A stretch of 64,000 bases of DNA from Clitopilus passeckerianus (GCA_944990035.1 CALYLX010000146.1:620001-684000), one strand, 5' to 3'. Positions 10,511 through 22,021 are shown, counted from the stretch's first letter. The notes: generated by a model not told the origin, from the letters alone. Numbers and translations: made by a program.

Positions 10511-13500
10511 TTAGGACCTTTTCGGGAAGATAAAGCCCATCATTTCTTCTTCTGGGTTTTCTCTCCAATCGAGGTCCGAGTCGATAATTGTCAGGTTCTG
10601 CTGAGCATCCTCCGTTATTTCCTTCGCCATCTCGCTATTGACACCTCCAAGCCTCCTAATGACTTCTTGATATGCCAGCCGAGCCGCTTCCCTGTCCCTC
10701 TTCCTAATGTATATTTCGCCAAACTCGCTCAAGCAGTAAGCCGCCGAGCGATTGAGGCCTAGTTCTTGGGCAGATTCAAGGGCAATCTTCAGTGTACTCT
10801 CGAGTTCTTCGCCCCATCTGCCAGCGCCTTTGAGATATCGTGCCTTCTGGACGTAGATCGGAATGGAATCCTGGAAGATGAATGTTCTTTCCTCCTCGCC
10901 AAGAAGTTCTCGATCCCATTTGAGGGCGGCATTTGCGGCTTCTATCGCAGCCTCGAAATACCCCTTCTCTGCATAACACCTCGAGAGCCAGAACTTGCAG
11001 TTCTCCACCTCATATAAGTTGCCTCCAGCTGCATACAGGTGACACGCTTTCTCCAGCAAGGGAATAGCATCGTCCGCATACAAGTCCCGCCAAAGGAGGA
11101 CTCCCTTTGTCGAAACGATGTAGGCCTCAAACATCGGGTTGGTAGAGAACCGGTCTTCCCATTGCAACCTGAGCTTTTCCACCACTTCTAATGCAGCGTT
11201 GGATCTGGGCTCGTCCGAGGTGGTGAGGTCGTTGATCATTATTTGACAACGAAGTATCATGAGATCATTCCCGACACTCTCGAACAAGGGTTGTGCTCTT
11301 CTGTGCGCTTTCAACCCGAGCTCAGTGTTATCCAGACGCCACATGTTCTCCCCGAACGCGAAGCATATTTTTGCTTCATATTCGGGTTCTCCGTATTTCT
11401 GTGCCAGGTCGGCTGCCCGTAGCCCAACTTCTGACCCCGGCCGAGCCCAATACTGGAACCACACGAACGATAAGAGGGCTTCCAGCCGTTGAGTGTACGA
11501 GGCGGAGGATATGGGGGAGAGGGATGTATTCAATTCTATCTTCTCTGCCAGGGCCTCAGATATCATTTCTGTTAGGAGAGCTTGGATGTTTGACTCCTGG
11601 GAGGAGATGTCGACAAGATGCTGCCGGAAACGTGGGTGGTCAGGTCCTTTGATGGTGCCATTGCGTTCTGCGAGGAACTCGTAGCAAGCGGTATAGACGC
11701 CGGCTTTGACATCATCTGGTATACGACCACGATGCTTCATGAAGGATTGAACTACCGGGAGGACGAAGAGGTGTATCTTCCGTCTTCCACTTGTCACCAC
11801 CTCCCTTGTGAGGACGAGCGCAGCATCTCGTAGTGTGTCGATCGCCTCCGAATTCCATCCTTTCGCCCATATGTCAAGATCGGAGTAGTATATTCCGGTG
11901 GGAAGCATTGAAAGGATTTGGAGCAGCCAAACGGCACCGGGGGATTCCGTGACGAACTTGCTATCAATGGACAAGCTGATGGAGTAGTCGATACCCTGCT
12001 GTGACTTTGAAAGCATCGACGTTCCAAGTTCTTTCCACTCCTTCAGAAGTTGCTTTGGGTTGGTGTATGATCGCTTCCCGCGGGAAGCCATAAGGGTAAT
12101 GGCATAAGGAAGATGGCCCAGCACATCCAGAAGCTGGTCAAGCTCCGGATGGTTGGCCGCGTCTTCGTCGATAGCGGTGTATATCTTTCTTGAATCTTCT
12201 GGTTTGACTTGGAGTAACCGTTCGCAATGCCAGTGATCCAAAGGGGCGAATTCTGACCTCATGGTGACCAAAATTGAAACATGCGGAAGGGAGTCTAGAG
12301 CTTCGAGGATCTGCTTGATAGTTTCCTGACTTCCTTCAACAGGATGCCAGGGCGTCTCGAAGTTATCAAGGAGGATGATGCACGGGTTACTGTGTTTCTG
12401 GAGGGAGGAGATGATGTCGTCGAGGGGATCATCCTGCACCTTCTCCTTTTGAGCCCGGACATGTTTCGACAGGATGGAGAGGAAAAGGGTCGGGGAGTTG
12501 GCACTGATACATGGTACCCAAAACCGGCTGTGTTCCGGAAAGGCCGCCTTCACAAGTTCATGTTCCATGATCGCCAGGGCGGTGGAAGTCTTACCCATAC
12601 CCCCAGCTCCAAGGATACACACCCGGCGGCGTGATGTGTCCCCGTATGATAGCTGTTCTGCAATACGTTGAACGATAGCGTCACGACCGAAGAATACGCC
12701 AGGGGCGCGAGGCATTTTGGCGAGAATAGTAGCATTGGAGGATTGTGTGCTGTCCTTCGCGATCATAGATTTGAGCTCATTGACTCGGCTTTCGATACCC
12801 TCGACTTTCTCTCGGGTAACCTTGACATCGTTTGCCATCTCTTGGGTAATACCGTACAGGTTCACGAGCTGTTGTTGAATAGTTGCCAAATCTTGGGCAG
12901 CACAAATGGCTCGCAAGGTCTGGAGCTTGCTGTTAGGCGAGGTATACGATAAGTAGACTATTTCTCACCCTAAAGCGGTCCACTCCATCTTGGAACTCAA
13001 CCTCACACTCGTCGATCACTTTGAAATTCGGTTGTGCAAGCAGGCCAGTCAAAACAGCGCTCTGGTTGTTGATAGCATTGAGACGTTTCGTTATCGAGGC
13101 AAGACACCTATACAAGGGCAAGAATATGCTAAGGAGTGTTGCAATAGTTCTAATAGGCAGATAGCACGTACCCTTTCAGTTCTTGCAAGTCTCCTGTAAG
13201 GTCCTGCGAGAGCTTCACTCTCGAATTGTCTTCAGATGGATCTTTCGAGACCTTGGCAACAACAAGCAAAAACGTGGCAATACGGTTCTTGAGCCCATTG
13301 ACCTTGTCTCGGACATCATTGATTGCCTGCACGAAGGTTAGGCTCAAGCTTCCAGCGAAATCGTCAGAGGTGAGCGAGTACCTCGCAGGTAGATATAATA
13401 TCGAGTCCCAATTCTAGGATATCCTTGACGAGTGGAAACGGGACCAAGGCAGCAACGCCCTTTAGGATATTGATTGTCTTCTTGGTAGCTTCTATAGCGT

Positions 13501-13666
13501 AGTCGGTAGTAGTCGGTACGAGATCCTTTTCGGGGAGCTCTACATTGCTCGTCGATGATGTCGCAGATGCTTTCGACTACATGAGTATTGTCAAATTCTA
13601 TCACTGGACCACATGAACTTTGATATCAGGACGAACCTTAGGAGTGGAAGGTCGCTTCCGAGTCAT
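10511..13666 (-). CDS. STAND (NLR-like) NTPase with helical N-terminal domain and TPR-like repeats (984 aa)
   Basis: Five exons: 13637-13666, 13382-13576, 13172-13326, 12969-13128 and 10511-12925. These join in frame to 984 residues from MTRKRPSTPK. Residues about 25-240 are alpha-helical, with a hydrophobic first part (INILKGVAALVPFPLVKDIL) and heptad-like helices. This resembles the MLKL-like/HeLo-like N-terminal regions common in Agaricomycete STAND proteins (inference). The signature PRAPGVFFGRD precedes the P-loop GAGGMGKT (286-293) and Walker B IILLDNFETPW (about 363-373). The C-terminal half is TPR-like helical repeats (for example FEAAIEAANAALKWD, REAARLAYQEVIRRLG). STAND proteins are signal-transducing NTPases. 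In fungi they act in non-self recognition and programmed cell death. All junctions keep frame and no lesion was found. The exact N-terminal family needs a profile search. Confidence 0.85.
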
Positions 13667-14680
13667 CTTCTCTTCCTTGCCTTTCTTCTCGCTCCTAGAC
13701 CACTTGCATGGAAAGCATCCAGAGCCGTGGGTGCCTGCGTCGTCCATAATACGGGCAAGTTCGGTCTGTCAAACCAGACGGTCGCATTGGGCGTCTATCT
13801 GGCCTCAAGGCTGTGACTGCGGTGGTGTGATAGATTTTGCTTCGGACCAAGGTCGAATGTATTGAAGGCTCCGATCATGAATTCCGACTAGCGAGGTGGT
13901 GAGGTATTTGGACTCTTGGAGAGACGTTCAGTCTCATGTTGTTTCTTTACGACGTGGTACGGAGGAGGTCAGGTCAAGGATTGGTCAAGGATCAGGCTCA
14001 AGTTGCTGTCGCGTCGGATATGACACTCCAGGCGACGACCGTGATATCCCGGATGGTTACCTGCGTCTCTTTGCCCTTCGGGAAGTACTCGAGATACGCA
14101 GCATGACCTCGATTTATCCGAGCTAGAATGCATCGTAACACCCCTCTTACATGAAGAAACTCTGTGTGGCCCAGATGGTACACGTTCCCCAGCACATGGA
14201 TATCTTTAGTAATTTCTCATCCTGCACTCACACCTCCCAAAAATTATGCTTCGTATCTATCGGGATTGGGGTATTCTACTTGGGCGGTGATTGGCTGGTG
14301 CTCGAACTCGCAAGATTTACACTTACTTGGCCCGTGAAGTGAGCTAAAGTCGAAACATCCTCAGGAACGGGATCAACGCTTCCAAAGACTGCTCTTGGAT
14401 TACTCGCTGTTCACTGACTGAAGAGTGTGGTTTGCTCGTAGCGACCGAGATGCTTGTCATCCTTGCGTTGTTCACAGTATCTACCTATCTCTTGCGTTCC
14501 CCGCCGGTGGCTTGTGGCCACCAAACTGGGAAGTGTCGCCCACAAGGCGGTCACATAGTATACCAGTCCTTGCGCAATGAACCTCCCATTCATGATTCGT
14601 ATTCAATACAGCCCTGCACCCGTGTTCTTCGTACCCGGCTTTCGTCAAGCAATCATGGGGAATGTCCAGGCTCCTATACT
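13667..14680. other. Intergenic upstream of STAND gene, no supported gene
   Basis: About 1 kb with only short open frames; the longest (13998-14195, minus) has no recognisable family and no ATG start. It probably contains the STAND promoter. Confidence 0.4.
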
Positions 14681-14799
14681 TACCCAGTCTCCCTTTGACG
14701 CGAGAGGTTTCCCGGCAGGCACAGGTGGTCACAGGTAAGGCCTGCGCCTGCCGGGAAACAGCTCGCGCCAGGGGGAGCCTGGTTCTAGGAGACTGGGTA
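14681..14799. repeat. Imperfect foldback (inverted repeat), about 40-base arms
   Basis: The left arm 14681-14720 (from TACCCAGTCTCC to CCCGGCAGGC) is repeated in reverse complement at 14746-14799 (GCCTGCCGGGAAA...GGAGACTGGGTA). The loop is 25 bases. The right arm carries about 14 extra bases (CCTGGTTCTAGGAG) between GGGGGAG and ACTGGGTA; otherwise the arms pair with few mismatches. It could be a tiny MITE-like element, a structured RNA locus or a cruciform former. No target-site duplication was obvious at the ends. Confidence 0.75.
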
Positions 14800-15051
14800 C
14801 GTCGAGTAATTTCTTTAGATATTTTTAATAGCTTTGTTTAGCGGCTTGATCAATTAACCGGGAGGTCTAGTTGCCAGCCACCAGACCTCTATCACTTAGA
14901 ATAGACAGTCCTCATATTCGTAATATATTACAATTTATACGAATTTAAGAAGTCCCCAAACATTGATGAGAGTCATAAAGCTGAGTCCTCAAAAATAGGG
15001 TAAGAATCTTGGTCCGCGTATTGCTGAAAGGTATCGGTGAGTAGATTACAT

Positions 15052-16316
15052 CTATTTCTTTAAACATTTAATCAAGAGATCAACGCCTTCAAGCCCGAAC
15101 TTGTCTTGGGGATAACAGACAAACATTGGCTCGTGCCCACCATCAAACTTTTGCTGGAACACGCCAAAGGTCTATCAGCCTAAAATACGGCCAAGGAAAA
15201 CCCGCAACTCACCCTAAACTCACCCCGCTTGACAAGGCCGGCTGCACGAGAAACGTTGTTATAAGCTTTTGAGAGCACCGAGATCTTCCACCCAGACAGG
15301 TTTTCTACTGGCTGAACCTCTTTCGCGGCGCTGATTCCAAATGTGACTGTGATTCTGTCATCATTGGAGCCTGCATGTCCGTTGACCCCGTTCGTGGTGC
15401 CATTGGGGGTCTGGTCTTTCTCCGCCTGTAGGTCGACTAGGGAGGTGTAGATGAGTGACTCTGATGTGCCCTTGGGCGCATCCGGGAATGAGACTGCGTT
15501 CTTGATTTGCCAGGCGTTGGGGCGTATGGGAGCAAGGATCAGGATGCCGACCACCTAAGAGGAAATGAGCAAGGAAATAGTGAGAAAACGCGCGTGGAAG
15601 GTTACTTCGTCACCCTGGCGCGCAAGCCAGTACCGGCGGTGCTCAGCGTCCAGCCAAGGTTGCAAAGTAGTCTGTAACAAAATCAGCATGGAAGTACGAG
15701 CAATAAAGGCATCTACAAACATACCGACGCCATCTGGACTCCGTTCCGGGCCTTCTTCCAGTCGTCAATACCGTCCTCAACCGCCTTCTTGTCCTTCTCC
15801 GACAGCGACTGTATATCGACATGTTCAACACGCACGTCCGCCTTCTCCGCCTTCCTCAAATTCTTCTTCAGATCCTTCACCACCGAGGCACCTCCAGGCT
15901 TTCCCTCCGCCTCAGGACTCGTCAAATCAATCACATGCGACGGATTAATGACGTCCTCGTAGATACACTCCACCACGGCCCACTCAAACGGAGGTTGGGC
16001 AAGCACTTGTTCGAGGTCTTCGTCGACACAGGCCCATACGAGCTTCATGTCCTGGCTATCCACCCATTCCTTGAATGCGGCTGCAGTCGGGCCTAAAGCC
16101 GAGGGGTCAGAAACCAAGGGTTGCCCCACGCAAAGATATAGCGTTCTCTTTGCATGTATCCTTGGACGGGTGTAAAGCTGGATTCGGGTATAGGCTTGGA
16201 GGAGTCCATATCAGGTAGCGCTCAAATTCGAGCCAAGCCGTAGCGCTCGAGGAGCCATACTTCGCCACCAAGTCCGCAATTTGGGATTTGTCGATGCTCG
16301 TGTTCGATGAAGACAT
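15052..16316 (-). CDS. Free-standing DUF2156 protein, possible sterol aminoacyl-transferase (ErgS-like), two apparent frameshifts
   Basis: From ATG 16316 (MSSSNTSIDK) to VDLLIKCLKK (stop 15052-15054), several exons. The middle part reads AWGN-PLVSDPSALG, a basic KKNLRKAEKADVRVEHVD helix and AVEDGIDDWKKARNG. The second half has LILAPI, GWKISVLSKAYNNVSRAAG and EPMFVCYPQDKFGLEG. This is the DUF2156 fold (two GNAT-like halves). In bacteria it moves aminoacyl groups from tRNA to lipids; in fungi, fused to AspRS or alone, it aminoacylates ergosterol. No synthetase domain is fused here. Homology changes frame twice. One base seems missing near 16187-16194 (before IPESSFTPVQGYM), and a C seems lost from a C-run near 16116-16121 (NPLVS). 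Either the gene is newly broken or the assembly is wrong there. Family call 0.8; function is inferred. Confidence 0.65.
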
Positions 16317-16576
16317 GTTTAAAGTTCTCGTGGGTTGACTTACGCTTGCTCTGCGATTTGGAGGTGCACTTATAATCCCGCTCGGTGTTGCGTGGTTGAT
16401 GAAGTGATGTCATTGGATAAATCATTGGGTACATGCCCAATAGGATGATCCACCGGCGGCACGGTGGCTACTCAATAGGAAGTTCGTCACTAAGGCGTAA
16501 GCAGTATGTTACAAACAGGGCTTCTAGAGCGGAGAATACATCACAGAATAGAGGGATAAATGGATTTGACGGAAGT

Positions 16577-17737
16577 TTACAAAGCCGTGCCACGCTCGAA
16601 GCTTGCGCGAATCTCCGCGGTGTATTTGTCGTAATACCTGGCAATCTGTAAAGGCACAAACTGCATGAGTAACATATCACAAAAGATATTGAATACTCTA
16701 CGAACCTTTTTGTTGAACACCCGATTGTGCTCGTTGATGTATGTGATATCGCCTTCCTCCTCGTTGAGGCGCTTGCGGTGGAATTTACCCTTCTTGTCGA
16801 TACTGCAGAGGTGCGTTAGCATGATATAGTTCGGGAGCTTTGAGATACTTACTCTTGGTTGACCTTCGACACGACACGGTCAATAGCATCCTCGGAAGGC
16901 TTGCTGTCGCCATAGATAAGGGTGTTTGCATCCCTGTATAGATTTGCTGCTGCCAGCTGCTGCTCTTGACTCGTCGGCACAAGCTGTGAGGGGAAAGATA
17001 AAATTAGCCCTTGCGTCAGTCAGCCTTGGAATGGGGGACGTACCTGTGAGCCTCCAGCCGAAGGGTCAAATGTAACCAGTGAACCAGGAGCCAGACCCAT
17101 TGCTATCTCTTTCTGTTTATTGTACGCTTCGAGGTCTGGTTTTAGGTGATCAAGGTCCTTCTTGTACCGCCTCCGTGCTGCATGAGCATCGTCTGAAGGA
17201 ACGGGATTGAGTTAACTCAATGACTTCAGTATGCGAGATTGACGACGAACCATGAAATTCGAAATCAGCTCTCCGCTTTTTCCTAGCCAACTTCTTCTCC
17301 CATTCGTCATTCTCCTCTATTGTCCATTCCCAATTCTTCGCCCTGGTGATATCCTCTCCCTTTTCCTCAGCATCCGCTTTCTGTCGCAGGGTTTCTGCAA
17401 GTTTTCGTTGCCTCTCCAGACGAGCAGCATCCCGTGCAGTAACTTTTGCCTTTGCGCTCTCCTCTACTAATGAAGCATGATTCGCTCTTGACGATGCCGC
17501 CTAGTCATGTCGTGAGTCCCTGGTTCAAGAGACAAGCCCAAATTGAGAACGTACTATCTTCTTCCTTAGTCGCTCCATCCTTGCCTTCCGTTCTTCCATT
17601 GCACTCAATGGCTTGCCACCGTTGCTACTCTCTCCATTTTCTTCAACCTCCATATTCGAGTTGTCGTTAGTTTCTTGTTCATTGCCGCTGGTATCTTGAC
17701 TGGTACTGGGGTCTTCTTCGGAATTTTGTCTAGGCAT
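16577..17737 (-). CDS. SYF2: Pre-mRNA-splicing factor SYF2
   Basis: Six or so exons from ATG 17737 (MPRQNSEEDPS) to SFERGTAL (TAA 16577-16579). SYF2 landmarks are in order. A basic coiled-coil (MEERKARMERLRKKI) comes first. The strongly conserved RAKNWEWTIEENDEWEKK follows, then KPDLEAYNKQKE, a linker rich in small residues, and DKKGKFHRKRLNEEEGDITYINEHN. ARYYDKYTAEIRASFERG closes the protein. SYF2 is a component of the NineTeen (Prp19/NTC) complex and joins the active spliceosome. A short acidic, disordered N-terminus of about 45 residues is typical. An in-frame codon upstream of the ATG is TTG. It is divergent from the UPF3 gene, with a tRNA gene between them. No lesion was seen. Confidence 0.93.
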
Positions 17738-17924
17738 TTGCAAAGTACAGTCGAGTAGCGAAGAACGGTCAAAGGCTCTGATTTACGGAGAAGGGGAAGG
17801 GTCGAGTAACTGACAGTAAACTGAGCAGCGAAGCCTTTGACACTGCCGTTAGTCGGGGTGCTTGCTTACATAACACTCAATAGGAGTTTTATGGACGACA
17901 CTTTGCTTGTGTTTTATCTCACAC

Positions 17925-17996
17925 AGCAGCATGGCGCAGTGGAAGCGCGCAGGGCCCATAACCCTGAGGTCACTCGATCGAGACGAGTTGCTGCTA
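17925..17996 (+). tRNA. Initiator tRNA-Met (CAT)
   Basis: 72 bases without intron or encoded CCA fold as a full cloverleaf. The acceptor AGCAGCA pairs with TGCTGCT, with discriminator A. The anticodon arm is CAGGG-CCCATAA-CCCTG with CAT at 17957-17959, and the T arm is CTCG-ATCGAGA-CGAG. Initiator features are visible: A1-U72 at the acceptor end, three G-C pairs at the bottom of the anticodon stem, and A54 (not T54) in the T loop. Position 33 is C, as in animal initiators, where yeast has U. Internal A box (TGGCGCAGTGG) is present. It lies in the divergent spacer between SYF2 and UPF3. Confidence 0.95.
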
Positions 17997-18003
17997 GATA
18001 TGA

Positions 18004-18008
18004 TTTTT
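18004..18008 (+). terminator. Pol III terminator of tRNA-iMet
   Basis: A run of five T starts 8 bases after the last tRNA base, the normal position for an RNA polymerase III stop. A second T-run follows at about 18019-18024. Confidence 0.7.
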
Positions 18009-18571
18009 CGATGATAATTTTTTCCCCTTCACGTCAAAATTCTCTTCGTCGTCTTCGATAAGGCAAACATACACCGCAGTCGGTGCTTCTGAGTAGAAAC
18101 CCTATTTGCTCAATTAAATAACATTCCAAGCCTAGTTTACAAGCTCGTAGGTATAAAGGAGAATCCGCCCAGGCGAGTTCTGGAAATTTACAAAAGTGCG
18201 CTATGCCCTAAGGAGAGTAATGTTAGTGAGAGCTCTAGCAGATATAAAGGAGGGGGAGAAGCGAAAAGTTCAGAATTGCAGAAGTTGGGTCAGCAAAGAG
18301 TTTCCTCTCAGACTGTTGAGCTTGATATGTGATGTGTTGTTCATCCTTATATAAGAAGAGGGGGGAGGCACGTAAAGAAACACTGACCGATACACCATGA
18401 AGAAAGAGAGCAACGTCCTCCAGTCAAAAATTTTTGCAAGTCGAGGAAGAGAGTGATTGAGCAAAGTTTTGATCTCCGACCGAAGCCTACCCCGGGCAAT
18501 GCCGAACTATCCCCGTTCCATTGATCACGACAGCAACGACAGTGACTCTGAGAGCGTCTCTGCAATCTCGA
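18009..18571. other. Intergenic upstream of UPF3
   Basis: Promoter and leader region of UPF3 after the tRNA gene. TATA-like stretches (for example TATAAAG near 18153 and 18242) are present, but none can be singled out. No coding sequence was recognised. Confidence 0.4.
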
Positions 18572-20265
18572 ATGTCTGCTGCCACTGCAACTAAGTCCAC
18601 GCCATCTAAACCCAAGAAAGATCGTGAAAAGGAGAAGAGAGAGAAAGCTCCAGCGGGAACTGAACGCCTGAAAACCATTGTACGAAGGCTTCCGCCTAAC
18701 TTGCCTGAGGAAGTCTTCTGGACCAGCGTGTCCGCTTGGGTCAAGGGTGACACTGTCACTTGGAAATCGTTCTGTGCTGGAAAGGTTGCGAAAAGGTGAA
18801 TCTAGCTGGCTCGTGGCGGCGTAAAGAGAGCTCATGGGCGGGCAGGATAAATAAGGAGAATGTTCCCTCACGGGCTTATATCGCGTTCAAGACGGAGGAT
18901 CAGGTCCTTGATTTCAGTCGAGGATATGATGGGCATATATTCAGGGATAAAGCAGGTATAACCAACTCCGCTTCTCGACCTTTCTAGGCTTATCGTACAT
19001 CTTGCGCCCAGGTCATGAATCCCAGGCGATTGTTGAGTTCGCACCATTCCAAAAGATACCCGCAGAGAAGAAGAAGGTCGATGCCAGGATGGGAACTATA
19101 GAGAAAGGTGTGCCCGGAACCGTCACTCTTATCCCTCGTCCTCATTCCGTTTGCCTAGATGAAGACTTCATATCTTTCATGTCTGCCCTGAATGCAGAAT
19201 CTTCCACCGAACCCGTTTCTTTGGAATCACTGAGTAAGCGTGGCTTTATTATGACACACATTTTCATATTCACTAACGGATATTCTCTAAGTTGCCGCCA
19301 ACCAACCTCCACCTCGGCCCAAGACGACGCCCTTGCTCGAAGCACTCAAGGCCGAGAAAGCTGCTGCCAAGGAGAAAGAGGCTATTCAGCGGAATCACGC
19401 CCATTACAAGGATCAGCAAGTTACTATCCTAGCTTCACGCAAGGATGACCTGAAGAAAAAAGGTAATGCAGCGCAGAAGGCACCTGAACCAGTCGCTCCA
19501 TTGAGCAAGAAAGCTCAGAAGAAAGCTGCTGCAGCTGCCGCCGCCTCTGGCCAGCCTTCCGGGCAGAAGGCAACGACCTCAGCCACAACACCTTCCAGTA
19601 GCAAAAACGCGGAAGCTACCAAACCAGCACCGGGACCATCCAATGCACCCGCGAAGTCACAGAAACCGTCGAAGAGCCAACGCCAGAAGGCTAAGAACAA
19701 CGCTGCTGCCACCCCTGCGCCAACAGCTACACCTGCAGCACCGGCTAACCCGCCGGCTCTGGCAATTGCAACCGCACCCCCTCCGCCCTCAACCACCGCA
19801 GCTCCATCGTCGGCTCCAACTGCCTCTGGCTCCGCGCCTGCTCCCCCAGCAGTTCGCAGAACCCGTCCAGTTATTGGTATTGGGCGACAGTTTGAGGCTG
19901 CATTGAGCGGTGCCGGCGTGGGCACCGAGCGCAAACCTCGACGTCCACGAGAAGCCGATAAACCTGCCACCACAGACTCTGCTGCTGCGCAATCATCTGC
20001 ACCTGGCCCCGCGGCTTCTAGTAGCGGTGACACGAAGATCCCGCCAACTTCGCCTAAGAGAGATAGGCCTGTAAAGCCAACAGCATTGGACAATTTCGCA
20101 CGCATCGATGATCCATCTACACAGACCACGACACCAGCTGCGGACGATGCCAAGACTGCGTCTGGTAGCGGTGGCAATAGCTCACGGGGCAGCAGACGTG
20201 GCCGCGGTCGTGGTCGTGGCGGAACCACGACAGCTCGAGGAGGTGTTCCCCCGGTTCATACGTGA
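18572..20265 (+). CDS. UPF3: UPF3/SMG4 nonsense-mediated decay factor (509 aa)
   Basis: Four exons, 18572-18795, 18846-18955, 19012-19233 and 19292-20265, join to 510 codons. The start is MSAATATKSTPSK. The Smg4/UPF3 RRM-like domain covers about residues 28-195. It opens with RLKTIVRRLPPNLPEEVFW and continues with SRAYIAFKTEDQVLDFSRGYDGHIF. DKAGHESQAIVEFAPFQK and the conserved GTIE...DEDFISFMSALN follow. The last 300 residues are low complexity (Ala/Pro/Ser) with a basic coiled-coil near the start and end in an RGG-type tail (SRRGRGRGRGG). UPF3 bridges UPF1/UPF2 to exon-junction or ribosome complexes in nonsense-mediated mRNA decay. The intron phases give perfect continuity. No lesion was seen. 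Confidence 0.93.
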
Positions 20266-20905
20266 ACATGATCTTTGAGAAACCATTTTCTGCATTGCTT
20301 TCCGATTAGGACTGTCATTTGCTGGCTGTTACAATTGCTTCTTTTGCACTGCCGATGCATCGAGCAAGTTGATGCCCGGAGGCACCGAAATCGCACTCGC
20401 CCGCAGCGACTGCAATTCGAGACGTACCACCACGAAAGATAGCAGTAACGCTCAACGGCACTTCATGCCCGTTTCATAACAATTCCCGATGCTGTGCCAG
20501 TCGCCATTATCCACGCGAAAGATCAGCTAGTCGCTGGTTCTGGTTCTTGGTCGACTTTTACCGCACCTATGTCTTAATACCTATGCAGTTCGAGGAGAAT
20601 GTTATCATGTTTCCATGTTTCCGACGAAATTCGTGTCTAGCTGAGAAGTTTTGTTAGCCCTACTCCGGAAAGCTCGACCGAGGCCTATCAGACCGTCGCT
20701 CTGCATGCAAAATTGGTGATGATGATGATGTGATGAGAAGGCCTCTCGAAACTCAAAGGTATTTTCACACGAATGATGCTTCCCCAAAGCAGTTAGCGTT
20801 GGCCGATACCTGCGGTCCTTGACACGACTAGGATGCTGTTCTCCTTGTTATAGACTGCTATCTATCTAGATACTCTACCTCTCTACCAGGCCCCCACTGG
20901 CCATA
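20266..20905. other. Intergenic between UPF3 and GT8 copy 1
   Basis: No gene was recognised. A small (GAT)4 microsatellite lies at about 20718-20730. Confidence 0.4.
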
Positions 20906-22021
20906 ATGTCCTACGCCTACAGCTTACTCTCATCTAATAATAATGGACAGTGGCGAACCGACCAACGGCGGAAGCTCGTATTCGTTCTCGCAGGAGGACT
21001 TTCTGCACTATTTCTAATTTGGGGAGGGATCAAGTTAGTTTCTTCAAAACCAAGATTCAGCTTCCAGCGAAGTTATCAGGACTTGTGGGTCATCTCTTCG
21101 CCAACTCTTCTTGCCATATAATTGATACTACCAGGCACCCACCATCCTTAACAGACGGCTCATCACCAGGCGCAGACCCTAAGAAAACTGCCGTGGTGTC
21201 GACGCTTTACTCCGATTCCTTCATCTGGGGTGCCGCAGTCCTTGGCTACTCGATACGCAAACACAATGTCACCTCGCAGCTCCTTTACCCTATCTCAGCG
21301 GCAGGATATCCGAGGAAGCCTCTGTATTGCCCGCAAAACAGGCTGGGGACCCATGACCGTTCCCCGCATTCCACCTCCCCACAATGGCCAGGGTATACAC
21401 CATCGCTTCTCCGACCAATATACCAAGTTGAATATTTGGTCGCTGGACGCTTCATACGGGATCGAGAAGGCCGTGTACTTGGATTCAGACACCCTTGTCA
21501 GAAGGAATTTCGACGAACTCTTCAACCTCCCTTTCAACTTTGCCGCGGTTCCCGATGCCTACACCGACGAAGAACGAGGGTTCACGATCAACTTCAATGC
21601 GGGCATGCTCGCCTTCAGGCCTTCGTCGAGTTTACTCACCCACATGAAACAGGTTCTGGAGCAAGCAGTCTACCCGTTGGAACAAGCAGAGCAATCCTTT
21701 TTGAACCTATTCTTCGCTGCGAATGCCCTTCGACTCCCCTACCACTACAATGCCAACCTAGCGATCAAGAAAGCTAGCCCAACAATGTGGAAAGGGATGA
21801 CCGACGAGATCCGAATAGTCCATTACACCATGGTGAAGCCTTTCGTCAGGGAACATAGCAGCAGCAAAGGAATACTGTCACAGGATGATATGCGGGAGAT
21901 CCTTTGGGAGGCAGCTCGGCGTGATGGTGGCTATTACAAGGAAGAGGTGAAGTGGTGGCAGGAGGTTTATGAGGAGATGATGGGAGACCTTGGACAAGAG
22001 ATCCAGAAGTGCCGTGGGTAG
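20906..22021 (+). pseudogene. GT8 glycosyltransferase copy 1, two single-base deletions
   Basis: Exon 1 (20906-21084) encodes MSYAYSLLSS... with one membrane segment (FVLAGGLSALFLIWGGIKLV). Exon 2 (21135-22021) matches the intact tandem copy at 22913-24043 along its whole length. Shared features are VVSTLYSDSF, GYSIRKHNVTS, DSDTLVRRNF (the metal-binding DxD of GT8 enzymes), NAGMLAF, EQSFLNLFF, HYT and the tail WWQEVYEEMM. Compared with copy 2, one base is missing near 21283-21286 (LLxPYL) and one near 21318-21322 (C-run before CIARKTGW). Total coding length is 1066, which is two short of a multiple of three. Both changes lie within 40 bases and no intron can remove them. It is either a recently broken duplicate or an assembly error. 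The parent family makes type II Golgi glycosyltransferases or glycogenin-like enzymes. Confidence 0.75.

Noticed and set aside
10511..12916. An 801-codon open frame as the full STAND gene
   Set aside because: Its first codon is TTG. Four upstream exons with proper splice sites join in frame and supply the helical N-terminus from ATG 13666.
19515..20228. A 237-codon antisense frame within UPF3
   Set aside because: Shadow of the Ala/Pro-rich tail; no start context or domain.
20718..20730. (GAT)4 microsatellite
   Set aside because: Too short to be of note; ordinary simple repeat.
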